Part shown: positions 1-7,928 of the stretch, piece after piece
Layout: each line of letters opens with the position of its first letter
Numbering within the stretch: position 1 is the first letter of the stretch
NCBI GenBank assembly: GCA_958415665.1
Contig: CATYZK010000001.1
Location: forward strand, 62,001-126,000
Length of the DNA: 64,000 nt
Direction of reading: 5' to 3'
Source of the DNA: an uncultured Collinsella sp.
GTDB taxonomy: Bacteria; Actinomycetota; Coriobacteriia; Coriobacteriales; Coriobacteriaceae
Position numbers and translations under genes: made by a program
Notes under the pieces: model-generated
The model's input: the letters and a program-made list of their open reading frames with translations, nothing else
What the model was told of the DNA's origin: nothing
The model's database searches: none

Positions 1-30
1 GACAAAAGTCGTTCGGGGACGCAGGATTGT

Positions 31-42
31 CGGTGAACGGTA
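31..42. promoter_or_regulatory. GTGAACGGT operator-like site
   Basis: cGGTGAACGGTa resembles the ACCGTGAACGGT dyad that recurs before several catabolic genes in this window. It lies about 110 bases before the LacI gene. The binding factor is unknown. Confidence 0.4.
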
Positions 43-152
43 GGTTTTGGGTGGTGAGCGTATGGCGGGGGAGGCGTTAGATATACTTGGAGACGTTCAT
101 TTTGCCTGTTGGGATGCCCGCGATGGCATCGTTGACATAGAAAGATCGACCT

Positions 153-1157
153 ATGGCCGCTGTTAAAAAATCGGTATCCGTTAAGGACGTGGCACGTCTT
201 GCGGGCGTCTCGGAGCAGACGGTCTCGCGCACTGTGCACGATTCGCCCAGCGTACGTCCCGAGACCAAGGAGCGCGTGCGCGCCGCCATGCGCGAGCTCG
301 GATATCGACCCAACTTTGCCGGCCGGTCGCTGCGCCGCGGCAAGTTCAAGACCGTCGGCGTCGCCATGTTCAATATCACCGGCACCGGAAACCTCGACCG
401 CATGGAGGGCTTTGCCGCTGCGGCTGACAAGCACGGCTATGCCATCACCCTTACTAAAGTAGATGGACATCCCTATACCCTCGAGAGTGCGTCGTCGCGC
501 ATGAGTGCGCTGCCGGTGGACGGCATGGTTGTGATCATGAACCGTATGCCGGCAGACTTTGGCACCTTTGAGCCGCTGCCCGGCATGCAGACGGTGCTCG
601 TTACCATGCTGGAGCACCCGCTGTGCTCGACGGTCGATAACGACCAGTTCGATTGCTCGCGCCAAGTGGTCGAGTACCTGCTGGAGCAAGGGCACAAGAC
701 GGTGCACTTTATCTCGTGCCCCGAGCGCTCGCTTTCGGGCATGCAGCGCGAGGAGGGCTGGCGCGAGACCCTGCGCGCGCATGGCGTTGAGCCGCCGCGG
801 CTTATCCGCGGTGACTGGACGGCGCAGAGCGGATATGCCGCCGGGCAGGCGTTGGCGGACGATTCGAGCTGTACGGCTATCTATGCTTCGAACGATGCTA
901 TGGCCTATGGCTGCATTCGCGGGCTCGAGTCGCGCGGAAAGCGCGTGCCCGAGGACGTGAGCGTGGTGGGCGTTGACGATAGCCTGGGCGATATCGTGCC
1001 CGATCGCCGCCTGACTACGGTGCGCTTTGATAACAAGCGCGTTGGCATGTGGGCGGTCGACAAGATTGCCGGCGCCGAGGACGTCGTGGCCGGCGTGGAG
1101 CACATGCTGATCCCCGGTGTGCTCGTCGAGGGCGATACGGTACGCGGTCTGCGCTAG
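153..1157 (+). CDS. LacI-family transcriptional regulator
   Basis: 334-residue LacI/GalR-type repressor. The N-terminal helix-turn-helix and hinge (about residues 9-58, VSVKDVARLAGVSEQTVSR) is followed by a periplasmic-binding-protein-like sugar sensor with the usual C-terminal VVGVDDS motif near residue 272. Length is normal for the family. The start ATG follows a weak GAAAGA. It is clearly paralogous to the LacI protein at 11253 (shared VSxxDVAR..GVS.QTVSR and AGRSLR). It lies upstream of an orphan PTS IIA and the lacABXC genes, so control of galactose/lactose genes is a reasonable inference. A GTGAACGGT site lies about 110 bases upstream of its start. Effector is unknown. Confidence 0.93.
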   Translation: MAAVKKSVSVKDVARLAGVSEQTVSRTVHDSPSVRPETKERVRAAMRELGYRPNFAGRSLRRGKFKTVGVAMFNITGTGNLDRMEGFAAAADKHGYAITLTKVDGHPYTLESASSRMSALPVDGMVVIMNRMPADFGTFEPLPGMQTVLVTMLEHPLCSTVDNDQFDCSRQVVEYLLEQGHKTVHFISCPERSLSGMQREEGWRETLRAHGVEPPRLIRGDWTAQSGYAAGQALADDSSCTAIYASNDAMAYGCIRGLESRGKRVPEDVSVVGVDDSLGDIVPDRRLTTVRFDNKRVGMWAVDKIAGAEDVVAGVEHMLIPGVLVEGDTVRGLR

Positions 1158-1216
1158 GGTGCGGATCTGTTTGGGTCGCCATTAATTGTGTTTGATATTG
1201 TTCGAAATGGTTTAAA

Positions 1217-1249
1217 AACCGTTCACGGGTGAAAATCGACCGTTCATAG
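1217..1249. promoter_or_regulatory. Paired ACCGTTCAC/ACCGTTCAT sites upstream of PTS IIA
   Basis: Two half-to-full copies of the recurring dyad (ACCGTTCACGGG and ACCGTTCATAG) are spaced about 20 bases apart, roughly two helical turns, about 125 bases upstream of the PTS IIA start. An AT-rich stretch with TTGTTC follows. This looks like an operator pair; the regulator is inferred to be LacI-like but not shown. Confidence 0.45.
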
Positions 1250-1371
1250 CTTGAAATTGCGTTTTGGATTGTTCTTTTTTGTTTGAATGTTACTGTCTCT
1301 GTCATACACAACGCAGCGCGTATGCCCGGACGCGATGCTCTCCATTGGTTCATATGTGAAAGGAACGCAAT

Positions 1372-1710
1372 ATGGCAACCAAAGAAGAAATCTCGATGGT
1401 TGGATTCGAGATTGTCGCATACGCGGGCGACGCCCAGACCGATCTGCTTGCTGCGCTCGATGCTGCTCGCGAGGGTGATTTTGAGAAGGCCGAGCAGCTG
1501 CACAAGGATGCCAGCGATGCGCTCATCGGTGCCCACGACACGCAGACCAAGCTGCTTTCGCAGGAGGCCGGCGGCGGCGAGATGGAGATGACCTTCATCA
1601 TGGCCCATGCTCAGGATACTCTCATGACCACCATGATCCTGGAGAAGCAGACTCGCTTTACCATCGATGCCTACAAGCGCATCGCCGCACTCGAGGCTAA
1701 GCTCGCCTAA
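1372..1710 (+). CDS. PTS lactose/cellobiose-family IIA component
   Basis: 112-residue cytoplasmic phosphocarrier of the PTS lactose/cellobiose family (LacF/CelC type). The phospho-accepting histidine is His79 in FIMAHAQD with the conserved Asp82 nearby, matching the family's His78/Asp81 arrangement. It has the three-helix-bundle length (about 105-115 residues) expected of a free-standing IIA. RBS GAAAGGA precedes ATG. No IIB or IIC gene is adjacent, so it must work with a permease encoded elsewhere. A terminator follows directly at 1740, so it appears to be monocistronic. Its location before lacABXC suggests lactose/galactose uptake. Confidence 0.9.
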   Translation: MATKEEISMVGFEIVAYAGDAQTDLLAALDAAREGDFEKAEQLHKDASDALIGAHDTQTKLLSQEAGGGEMEMTFIMAHAQDTLMTTMILEKQTRFTIDAYKRIAALEAKLA

Positions 1711-1738
1711 CGAGCTCTCACAACCAAGTCCCCTTCCA

Positions 1739-1774
1739 AAAGCCCTGCCGCAAACTCGCGACAGGGCTTTTTCT
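1739..1774 (+). terminator. Intrinsic terminator after PTS IIA
   Basis: AAAGCCCTG / CAGGGCTTTTT stem-loop followed by a T-run, about 30 bases after the IIA stop. Confidence 0.85.
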
Positions 1775-1784
1775 GTTCTCCTCC

Positions 1785-1853
1785 AAGTTGCGGTGAAATA
1801 GGGACTGAATGGGCCTTCTAACAGCAAAAACAGTCCCTATTTCACCGCAACTT
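1785..1853. repeat. Perfect 23-bp inverted repeat (GTTGCGGTGAAATAG family)
   Basis: Arms 1785-1807 and 1831-1853 are perfect reverse complements (begin AAGTTGCGGTGAAATAGGGA) around a 23-base loop. A relative sits at 54939-55005. It lies between the IIA terminator and the next gene's promoter and has no T-tail, so it is not an ordinary terminator. Confidence 0.8.
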
Positions 1854-1929
1854 ATTCGGCGCTGTTGGATATTTTGCTTCGTGGGTATACTTCCATCCGC
1901 AATACAGGCCGGACTGAGGAGGTATCCAA

Positions 1930-2961
1930 ATGCCGGACAACGGATCGATTCAAAAGAAGGACGCGCATGAGATGGCTCATGGGCGCCCTGTCCAAATAAC
2001 CGAGCATACGACCGTGACGGAGCTGCAACCCAGCCTGTCCGATGTCGTGTGTGCAAACAAAAAGTTGCAGATCGGGTTCATCGTTGCGCTCGTGGTGTTG
2101 GCGCTGCTGTCGGGCTTTGTAGCTCGTCCGCATTTCGCCGATACCAAAACTTGGGACTCCACCATCGAGGTCATCGATCAAAAGAAAGGCAACGTGTTGG
2201 CGCTCACGACGTCGTGCGTGGCGCTGTCTGCGGGCATTACCGCGCTGCCTGGTGATACGGGAACGCCGGTCGCCGAGCAGCTCGCACAGCTTTCAGGCAA
2301 CCTTGGTATCGTGCTGGCCGTGCTCTACCTCGAGAAATATCTGCTGACTATTTTGTGGTCGGTTGGTCTGGGCATCTTAATCCCGTTTGCGTTGGTGCTC
2401 TTTGCGGTGTCGCTCGGCATTCACGGGCGCTGGAGCACGAGCGCTGTCCTGCGCCGTGTGGCGACGCGCGTGCTGGTGGTTGCCGTGATCGGCATGGCGC
2501 TTGTACCCGCGAGCGTATGGGTATCGCAAAAGGTTGACGAGACATATCGCGTAAGTATTGAGCAAGCTGAGCAAAAGGCGGCGGACGCTGCGGAAAAGAC
2601 CGATACCACGGACAAGCCAGGCGAGACCAGCTCAAAATCGAACAAGAAAAAATCCGAGGCCACGGAGTCCAAAAACGTGCTCGAACAGTTGACTGACGGG
2701 GCCTCGAGCCTGGTCACGTCGGTAACCAGCGGTGCCAAGCAGATGACCGACGAGATCGTGCAGCAGGTGACCGACCTCATCGAAGGCGTCATTGTGATGA
2801 TCGTGACCTCGTGTGTGATTCCTCTACTGGTGCTCGTGGCGTTCCTATGGCTAGGACACGTGTTGCTGGGGATCGATGTCTCCGGTCCCGCGAACTATCT
2901 GACGGGTCGTTTCTTGAGCGCTCCGTCCAAACATGCCAAGAAGAGTGGACAGACTGAGTAA
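1930..2961 (+). CDS. Multi-pass membrane protein of unknown function
   Basis: 343-residue protein that I cannot assign to a family. It has a cytoplasmic-looking N-terminus, a membrane segment about residues 47-66, hydrophobic segments about 122-160 and 176-198, then a long polar, lysine/glutamate/threonine-rich stretch (about 205-255) followed by a low-complexity serine/threonine/valine helix and a final membrane segment about 283-312. The middle region is alanine/glutamate-rich and may be a coiled coil. RBS GAGGAGG precedes ATG. It is flanked by terminators on both sides, so it is transcribed alone. Function is not inferable. Confidence 0.75.
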   Translation: MPDNGSIQKKDAHEMAHGRPVQITEHTTVTELQPSLSDVVCANKKLQIGFIVALVVLALLSGFVARPHFADTKTWDSTIEVIDQKKGNVLALTTSCVALSAGITALPGDTGTPVAEQLAQLSGNLGIVLAVLYLEKYLLTILWSVGLGILIPFALVLFAVSLGIHGRWSTSAVLRRVATRVLVVAVIGMALVPASVWVSQKVDETYRVSIEQAEQKAADAAEKTDTTDKPGETSSKSNKKKSEATESKNVLEQLTDGASSLVTSVTSGAKQMTDEIVQQVTDLIEGVIVMIVTSCVIPLLVLVAFLWLGHVLLGIDVSGPANYLTGRFLSAPSKHAKKSGQTE

Positions 2962-2995
2962 ACGGCAAAGCGATCTTTGGAAGATCAACCGTAAG

Positions 2996-3036
2996 AAGGG
3001 CGGCCGAGACACGTTCTCGGCCGCCCTTTTGTTTGT
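2996..3036 (+). terminator. Intrinsic terminator
   Basis: AAGGGCGGCCGAGA / TCTCGGCCGCCCTT with a TTTTGTTTG tail, about 35 bases after the membrane-protein stop. Confidence 0.9.
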
Positions 3037-3085
3037 TGAACACATGGTCGCTACGTCTGTGCCGGGCTCAAACGGTCGGCAATCA

Positions 3086-3174
3086 ACCGTGAACGGTATT
3101 TGTTCAAAAAAGAACAAAGTTAAACAAATAATGGTTGCACTCGATGTTCGAATGTGTTCAAATAAACATGAACA
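3086..3174. promoter_or_regulatory. lacABXC control region with three dyads
   Basis: The 307-base gap before lacA contains ACCGTGAACGGT at 3086-3097, TTTGTTC-aaaaaa-GAACAAA at 3099-3118, and TGTTCA-n8-TGAACA at 3155-3174. These are operator-like palindromes, probably for a LacI-type or DeoR-type sugar regulator. The promoter itself was not resolved. Confidence 0.5.
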
Positions 3175-3268
3175 GTGAAGAACCGCACATTCAGATGCCC
3201 GGACCTGAACGCGATTCAACACTTCCAAACAGAAACTACGCACCTGCGTATCTCTCAAGGAGGATGTC

Positions 3269-3697
3269 ATGAGGGTTGTAATCGCTTCCGATGCCGACGG
3301 TATGTCGATGAAGGAGTCCATCAAGGAGATGCTCATCGCCGACGGTCACGAGGTCGTCGACTATTCCGAGACCCCTGCCGCGGACTTTGTCGATTCCGCG
3401 ACCGCCGTTGCCAAGGACCTGCTGGAGCACAAGGATTCCCAGGGCTTCGCATTCGATAAGTACGGCGTCGGCTCCTATATGGCCGCCGTCAAGATCAAGG
3501 GCATGGTCGTCGCCAACATTTCCGACGAGCGTTCCGCCTACATGACCCGTGAGCACAACGGCTCGCGCATGGTCACCATGGGCCCGGGCGTTGTGGGCAC
3601 CGAGGTCGCCAAGAAGATCGCCCGCGAGTTCCTGCGCGCCCAGTACGCCGGCGGCCGTCACCAGATCCGTGTCGACATGCTCAACAAGATGGCCTAA
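3269..3697 (+). CDS. lacA: Galactose-6-phosphate isomerase subunit LacA
   Basis: 142-residue RpiB/LacA/LacB-family protein. Together with LacB it interconverts galactose-6-phosphate and tagatose-6-phosphate in the cytoplasm, the first step of the tagatose-6-phosphate pathway. The Rossmann-like start MRVVIASDADG and the conserved SRMVTMGPGVVG segment (about residues 99-110) fit LacA. Length matches LacA (about 141). A strong AAGGAGG RBS precedes ATG. It is first in the lacA-lacB-lacX-lacC set, 63 bases before lacB. Family alone could also mean ribose-5-phosphate isomerase B; the paired subunit and the lacX/lacC neighbours decide for LacA. Confidence 0.9.
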   Translation: MRVVIASDADGMSMKESIKEMLIADGHEVVDYSETPAADFVDSATAVAKDLLEHKDSQGFAFDKYGVGSYMAAVKIKGMVVANISDERSAYMTREHNGSRMVTMGPGVVGTEVAKKIAREFLRAQYAGGRHQIRVDMLNKMA

Positions 3698-3760
3698 CGA
3701 GAGCCACCGAGAACTCGAACTTCTATCTCAACTTGTGAATTCAGACGAAAGGACGTTCTG

Positions 3761-4285
3761 ATGAAGAAGACCATTGCAATCGGTTGCGACCATATCGTTA
3801 CGGACGAGAAGATCTATCTGGCCGACCGCCTGGAGCAGGCCGGCTACCAGGTGCTCGACTGCGGCACCTACAGCCACAGCCGTACGCACTATCCCATCTA
3901 CGGTAAGGCCGTGGGCGAGGCCGTTGCCAGCGGCAAGGCCGACTTTGGTGTGGCTCTGTGCGGCACCGGCATTGGCATCACCAACGCTGTCAACAAGGTC
4001 CCCGGCGCCCGTTGCGCCCTGGTCCGCGACATGACCTCGGCCCTGTATGCCCGTCGCGAGCTCAACGCCAACATCGTGGGCTTTGGCGGCAAGATCACCG
4101 GCGAGTTCCTGATGGCCGACATTATGCTCGCCTTCCTGGAGGAGCCCTACGAGCAGACTCCCGAGCACGACGCCCTGATCGCCAAGATCGACGCCTGCAA
4201 CAAGGCCGACGCCGAGGCCCAGGCCGACCCGCACTTCTTCGATGAGTTCCTCGAGAAGTGGGACCGCGGCGAATACCATGATTAG
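3761..4285 (+). CDS. lacB: Galactose-6-phosphate isomerase subunit LacB
   Basis: 174-residue partner of LacA, carrying the family's catalytic-loop signature CGTGIGI (about residues 67-73) and an acidic C-terminal extension typical of LacB (171-174 residues). Forms the heteromeric galactose-6-phosphate isomerase. RBS GAAAGGA lies 8 bases before ATG. It is followed after 118 bases by lacX. Confidence 0.92.
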   Translation: MKKTIAIGCDHIVTDEKIYLADRLEQAGYQVLDCGTYSHSRTHYPIYGKAVGEAVASGKADFGVALCGTGIGITNAVNKVPGARCALVRDMTSALYARRELNANIVGFGGKITGEFLMADIMLAFLEEPYEQTPEHDALIAKIDACNKADAEAQADPHFFDEFLEKWDRGEYHD

Positions 4286-4403
4286 CGGGTATCCGGCGTA
4301 ATTAACTAGTCCGTTGACGGCTCGCGTTTCTGTGAGGGGGCGCGGGCCGGATTTCTATCAGCCTATTGACTTGGCGGGCTGTCGTAAGAAAGGGAAGGCT
4401 CCT

Positions 4404-5285
4404 ATGGAGTTTGTTCTTGATAACGGTTCTATTCGCGTGGCACTGAGCACGGCTGGCGGATCGTTCACTTCGATTAAAGCCAACGGTCGCGAGTACCTGT
4501 GGCAGGGCGATCCTTCGGTCTGGTCGGGTCAGGCACCCATTTGCTTCCCCATCTGCGGCGGCCTTCGTAACGGCCGCGCGATGACCATGGGCGGCCACGA
4601 GATCAACCTCGCGCGTCATGGTTTCGCCCGCAAGCAGGAGTGGAAGCTCGAGGAGCAGGGCGACAACATGGTTGCGCTGAGCCTAAGCTCTGCCGACCAC
4701 GCCGAGCTGCTCGAGCAGTATCCGTATCCGTTTAAGATCGTCGCGCGCTACACGATCGATGCGGCAAAGGTGGCCGTGTCGTATGAGGTGACCAACGAGG
4801 GAACCGAGGATATGCCATTCTTTGTGGGTGGCCACCCCGGCTTTAAGTGCCCGCTCGACGAGGGCGAGTCCTATGACGACTATGAACTTCGTTTTGATCA
4901 GCGTGAGGCCGCCGAGCTCTGTACTGCCGTTCCCTCGACGGGCCTGATTGATGTCGAGCATCGCAGCAAAAACCCGATGATCGGCCACGACCTGCCGCTG
5001 ACCCACGAACTTTTCGACTTCGCGGAGACCATCTTTGACGTGCTCGAGAGCCGCGTGGTTACGCTGACCAAGAAAACCGAGGACAAGGGCGTGCGCTTGA
5101 CGTTCCCCGATATGCCATACCTGATTGTGTGGAGCAAGCCCGAGGGCGACTTTGTGGCCGTGGAACCGTGGGGCGGCCTGTCCACCTGCTCCGACGAGGA
5201 CGATGTTCTGGAGCACAAGCGTGGCTGCCTGGTTGCCAAGCCGGGGGAGACCGTCACCCGCGGTTTTGAGATCGAGATCCTTTAA
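4404..5285 (+). CDS. lacX: Aldose 1-epimerase-family protein LacX
   Basis: 293-residue galactose mutarotase-like protein. The fold starts with MEFVLDNGSIRVALSTAGGS; the family histidine segments appear as GGHPGF (about residue 143) and LTHELF (about 200). The same reading frame extends upstream to 4314, but ATG at 4404 has a good AGGGAAGG RBS and matches the family N-terminus, so I use it. LacX homologues sit in lac tagatose operons; the exact substrate is undefined, with anomer interconversion of a hexose or hexose phosphate the family activity. Confidence 0.87.
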   Translation: MEFVLDNGSIRVALSTAGGSFTSIKANGREYLWQGDPSVWSGQAPICFPICGGLRNGRAMTMGGHEINLARHGFARKQEWKLEEQGDNMVALSLSSADHAELLEQYPYPFKIVARYTIDAAKVAVSYEVTNEGTEDMPFFVGGHPGFKCPLDEGESYDDYELRFDQREAAELCTAVPSTGLIDVEHRSKNPMIGHDLPLTHELFDFAETIFDVLESRVVTLTKKTEDKGVRLTFPDMPYLIVWSKPEGDFVAVEPWGGLSTCSDEDDVLEHKRGCLVAKPGETVTRGFEIEIL

Positions 5286-5338
5286 CGAGTTATCGTATGT
5301 TTGGGGCGGGTTATGCCGCCCCGGAACAGGAGTTCAAC

Positions 5339-6274
5339 ATGATTCTGACCGTTACCATGAACCCGTCGATCGATACGCGCTATCAACTCGACAAGCTGAT
5401 CATCGACGACGTGAACCGCGTGACGCCCGAAAAGACCGCTGGCGGCAAGGGCCTCAACGTGAGTCGCGTGCTGCTGCAGCTGGGCGACGACGTGCTCGCA
5501 ACCGGTCTGCTTGGCGGCCACATGGGTGCCTATATGGCCGAGCTTATGGATGTCGACGGCGTCAAGAACGACTTTGTGCCCATCGCCGGTGAGACGCGCA
5601 TTTGCCTGAATATTCTGCACGAGGGCAATCAGACCGAGCTGCTGGAGAGCGGCCCGCAGATTGCGCCTGCCGAGCTCGAGGCCTTTACTGCCAAGTTCGC
5701 CGAGCTTGCAGCGAAGGCGGACGTTGTGACGCTTTCAGGCTCGCTGCCGCGTGGCGTCGATGCCGGCTACTATGCCGAGCTCGTGAAGATCGCCGAGGAG
5801 GCGGGCGCCAAGGTGCTGCTCGACACTTCGGGCGCATCGCTGGAGGCCGCGCTGGAGTCCGACGCCAAGCCCGAGCTCGTGAAGCCCAACCTGACCGAGA
5901 TCAACGGCCTGCTGGGCACGTCCTTTACCACCGACGACGTCGACGCGCTGCGCGAGGCGCTTGCCGCCGATGGCCGCTTTGCCGGTATCCCCTGGGTTGT
6001 CGTCTCGATGGGTGCCGCCGGCTCGGTGGGCTTCCACGAGGGCCGCGCGTTCCGCGCCAAGACGCCCGCGATTGCCGCTGTCAACGCGACGGGTTCCGGC
6101 GACTCGACGATCGCCGGCTTTGCACACGCCATTGCTGCCGGTGCCGATGATGTCACAGTGCTTAAGACTGCCAATACCTGCGGCAAGCTCAACGCCATGG
6201 ATCCCAAGACTGGCCACCTGGTCATGGACCGCTGGGACGAGGTCTACAACAGCGTTGAAGTAACGGAGCTGTAG
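5339..6274 (+). CDS. lacC: Tagatose-6-phosphate kinase (PfkB family)
   Basis: 311-residue PfkB-type sugar-phosphate kinase. It begins ILTVTMNPSID with the GGKGLNVSRV substrate loop (about residues 38-47) and ends with the ATP-site signature NATGSGDS containing the catalytic Asp (about residue 255). Converts tagatose-6-phosphate to the 1,6-bisphosphate. A 1-phosphofructokinase role is possible on family grounds, but the lacAB-lacX context favours LacC. The start at 5339 (AACAGGAG RBS) matches the family; an in-frame ATG at 5297 is too early. No lacD aldolase follows; the operon ends here with two hairpins. Confidence 0.9.
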   Translation: MILTVTMNPSIDTRYQLDKLIIDDVNRVTPEKTAGGKGLNVSRVLLQLGDDVLATGLLGGHMGAYMAELMDVDGVKNDFVPIAGETRICLNILHEGNQTELLESGPQIAPAELEAFTAKFAELAAKADVVTLSGSLPRGVDAGYYAELVKIAEEAGAKVLLDTSGASLEAALESDAKPELVKPNLTEINGLLGTSFTTDDVDALREALAADGRFAGIPWVVVSMGAAGSVGFHEGRAFRAKTPAIAAVNATGSGDSTIAGFAHAIAAGADDVTVLKTANTCGKLNAMDPKTGHLVMDRWDEVYNSVEVTEL

Positions 6275-6275
6275 A

Positions 6276-6303
6276 GTTACGCGGTTTTACCAAACCGCGT
6301 AAC
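6276..6303. terminator. Perfect 12-bp hairpin after lacC
   Basis: GTTACGCGGTTT-TACC-AAACCGCGTAAC, immediately after the lacC stop. It has no T-run, so it may protect the mRNA 3' end or act with the terminator that follows. Confidence 0.6.
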
Positions 6304-6319
6304 GGCTCGACGCTGCAAG

Positions 6320-6379
6320 CCCGCCAGAGCGGCAATCTGCCTTTCGTTTCAAGGCACCTTGCTCGCTCTGGCGGGTTTT
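6320..6379 (+). terminator. Intrinsic terminator of the lac genes
   Basis: CCCGCCAGAGCG / CGCTCTGGCGGG outer stem ending in TTTT, with a second stem (TGCCTT/AAGGCA) inside the loop. Confidence 0.85.
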
Positions 6380-6417
6380 CGCTGTCGTTGCTAAAACATC
6401 GACGTAATGCGGCAGAT

Positions 6418-6457
6418 GGGGACGTTCCTTTTCTGCCGGCAGTTTGGGACACTCCTT
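6418..6457. repeat. 40-bp dispersed repeat, copy 1
   Basis: Begins GGGGACGTTCCTTTTCTGCC, is centred on CTGCCGGCAG, and ends ACTCCTT. It lies just downstream of the minus-strand ATPase gene. Copy 2 (same orientation) is at 7929-7968 on the other side of that gene; copy 3 (inverted) is at 41084-41123. Confidence 0.85.
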
Positions 6458-6480
6458 ACGGGGCACCCCCTCCACAGCGC

Positions 6481-7782
6481 CTATGCCAGCTTGTCGATTT
6501 GCCCAATCTCCCAGAGCGGAATGTTGACGAGCGTGCCCTCGTCTCTATATGCCGCTAACGATGTTCTCACGCAGCGCTCGAGCTTGAACTTCTCGCAGGC
6601 AATCCTCAGACTCTTTGCTTTGAGATTCTCTGCCGCCTTGACCTCGAGCGGAAGCACGGTCCCCGCATGGTCGATGGCAAAGTCAGTCTCTGCATTGCCG
6701 GAGGAGGATGACCAATACGCGGGAGTTTTGCCTTGGAGCAAAAGCTCCTGTGCGACGTATTGCTCGGTCAGCGAGCCTTTGAACTCCGTAAAAACAGCGG
6801 GCCCGTTCAGAACAATGGCCGGCGAGAGACCGGAGAGTGCTCCGAGGATGCCGGTGTCGATGCAGAACAGCTTGAAGCCCGAGAGATCCTCGTAGCTTGT
6901 GAGCGGTGCTCTTAGGGCGGAAACGCGTGGTACCTTATGAACGATTCCATAGTCCATGAGCCACTGGAGGCTTTCCTCAAAATCGCGTGCGCGCGCCCCG
7001 GGACGAAGCGCGCCGTAGACGAACTTCTTGTTTTCCTTTGCGAGCTGGCCGGGAAGGGATTTCCAAACCAGCCTCATGCGCTCGACGATGCGGGCTGGCG
7101 CATGCTTGCCAAAATCGGATTCGTAAGCTTCGATGATTTGCTGCTGAAGCCTGCGGGCCTCGATGAAATCGTGGGAGGCGGCGAAAGCGGAGACAACCTC
7201 TGGCATGCCACCGACAACGAGGTATTCCTTGAGCAAGCGCTCGAGCTTTTCGGAAACGTTTGCCAGCAGGTCCATGTCTGCGGCAAGGATGGCATCTGCG
7301 AGCGGATCGCCATCGACGGCACGAACGAACTCGACAAACCCCATGGGGCGCATGGTGAGCTGGTCGATTTTGCCGACGGGGAACGACTCGTTTTCGCGTC
7401 GGAGTGCGAGTCCCATATAGGAGCCGGCTGCCACGATATGGTATTCCGGCGCCAGCTCGTTGAAGTATTTGAGCGAGGTGATGCCACGCGGTGCCTCTTG
7501 GATTTCGTCGAAGATGATGAGTGTGTCTGTCGGCGTTATGGTCTGGCCGCGCAGGAGCTCTATCTGGGAGATGATGCGTTTGGGGTCAAGGCTTCCGTCG
7601 AACAGCGAACGTGCGCCCGGTTCGAGCATAAAGTCAAAACGGATGACGTTTTGATACTGCTGGCCTGCGAATTCGTTGAGAAGCCAGGTTTTTCCCGTCT
7701 GGCGGGCCCCCTTAAGCAGGAGGGGCTTGCGGTTTGCCCTAGATTTCCAAGCGATGAGTTCGTCCATTAGCTGTCGCTGCAT
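6481..7782 (-). CDS. AAA-type ATPase with C-terminal DUF4143
   Basis: 433-residue ATP-binding protein. Walker A is GARQTGKT (about residues 21-28) and Walker B is LIIFDEIQEA (about 89-98); the C-terminal half has the DUF4143 nuclease-like pattern (E..V.QEL......YWSS..G.AETDFAI, with a later LPLEVKA), resembling a PD-(D/E)XK core. Such proteins are widespread, often multicopy and of unknown role. RBS AGGAGG precedes ATG. The gene is bracketed by two 40-bp direct repeats and preceded by 33-bp tandem repeats, suggesting a transferable cassette. Molecular function unknown. Confidence 0.88.
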   Translation of the reverse strand: MQRQLMDELIAWKSRANRKPLLLKGARQTGKTWLLNEFAGQQYQNVIRFDFMLEPGARSLFDGSLDPKRIISQIELLRGQTITPTDTLIIFDEIQEAPRGITSLKYFNELAPEYHIVAAGSYMGLALRRENESFPVGKIDQLTMRPMGFVEFVRAVDGDPLADAILAADMDLLANVSEKLERLLKEYLVVGGMPEVVSAFAASHDFIEARRLQQQIIEAYESDFGKHAPARIVERMRLVWKSLPGQLAKENKKFVYGALRPGARARDFEESLQWLMDYGIVHKVPRVSALRAPLTSYEDLSGFKLFCIDTGILGALSGLSPAIVLNGPAVFTEFKGSLTEQYVAQELLLQGKTPAYWSSSSGNAETDFAIDHAGTVLPLEVKAAENLKAKSLRIACEKFKLERCVRTSLAAYRDEGTLVNIPLWEIGQIDKLA

Positions 7783-7827
7783 ACTGCCTCCTAACGACCA
7801 TGGTTAGTATAAGACTGTTTTGGTCCT

Positions 7828-7912
7828 TCCATCGAAAAATGTGGGAGTGAACCACGTTTTTCCATCGAATAATGTGGGAGACAACCACGTTTTTCCATCG
7901 AATAATGTGGTG
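7828..7912. repeat. 33-bp tandem repeat, about 2.6 units, upstream of the ATPase gene
   Basis: Units starting TCCATCGAAAAATGTGGGAG begin at 7828, 7861 and 7894, exactly 33 bases apart. Each unit junction forms an imperfect palindrome, CCACGTTTTTCC...GAATAATGTGG. They lie about 45 bases upstream of the ATPase start on the minus strand, where a promoter is expected. 33 bases is also 11 codons, so the minus strand can read a repeated IIRWKNVV peptide, but I take these as operator-like iterons. Confidence 0.85.
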
Positions 7913-7928
7913 GTTTAGGTCGACACCT

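Noticed and set aside
7828..7912. CRISPR array
   Set aside because: Units are directly adjacent with no unique spacers, and no cas genes are nearby.
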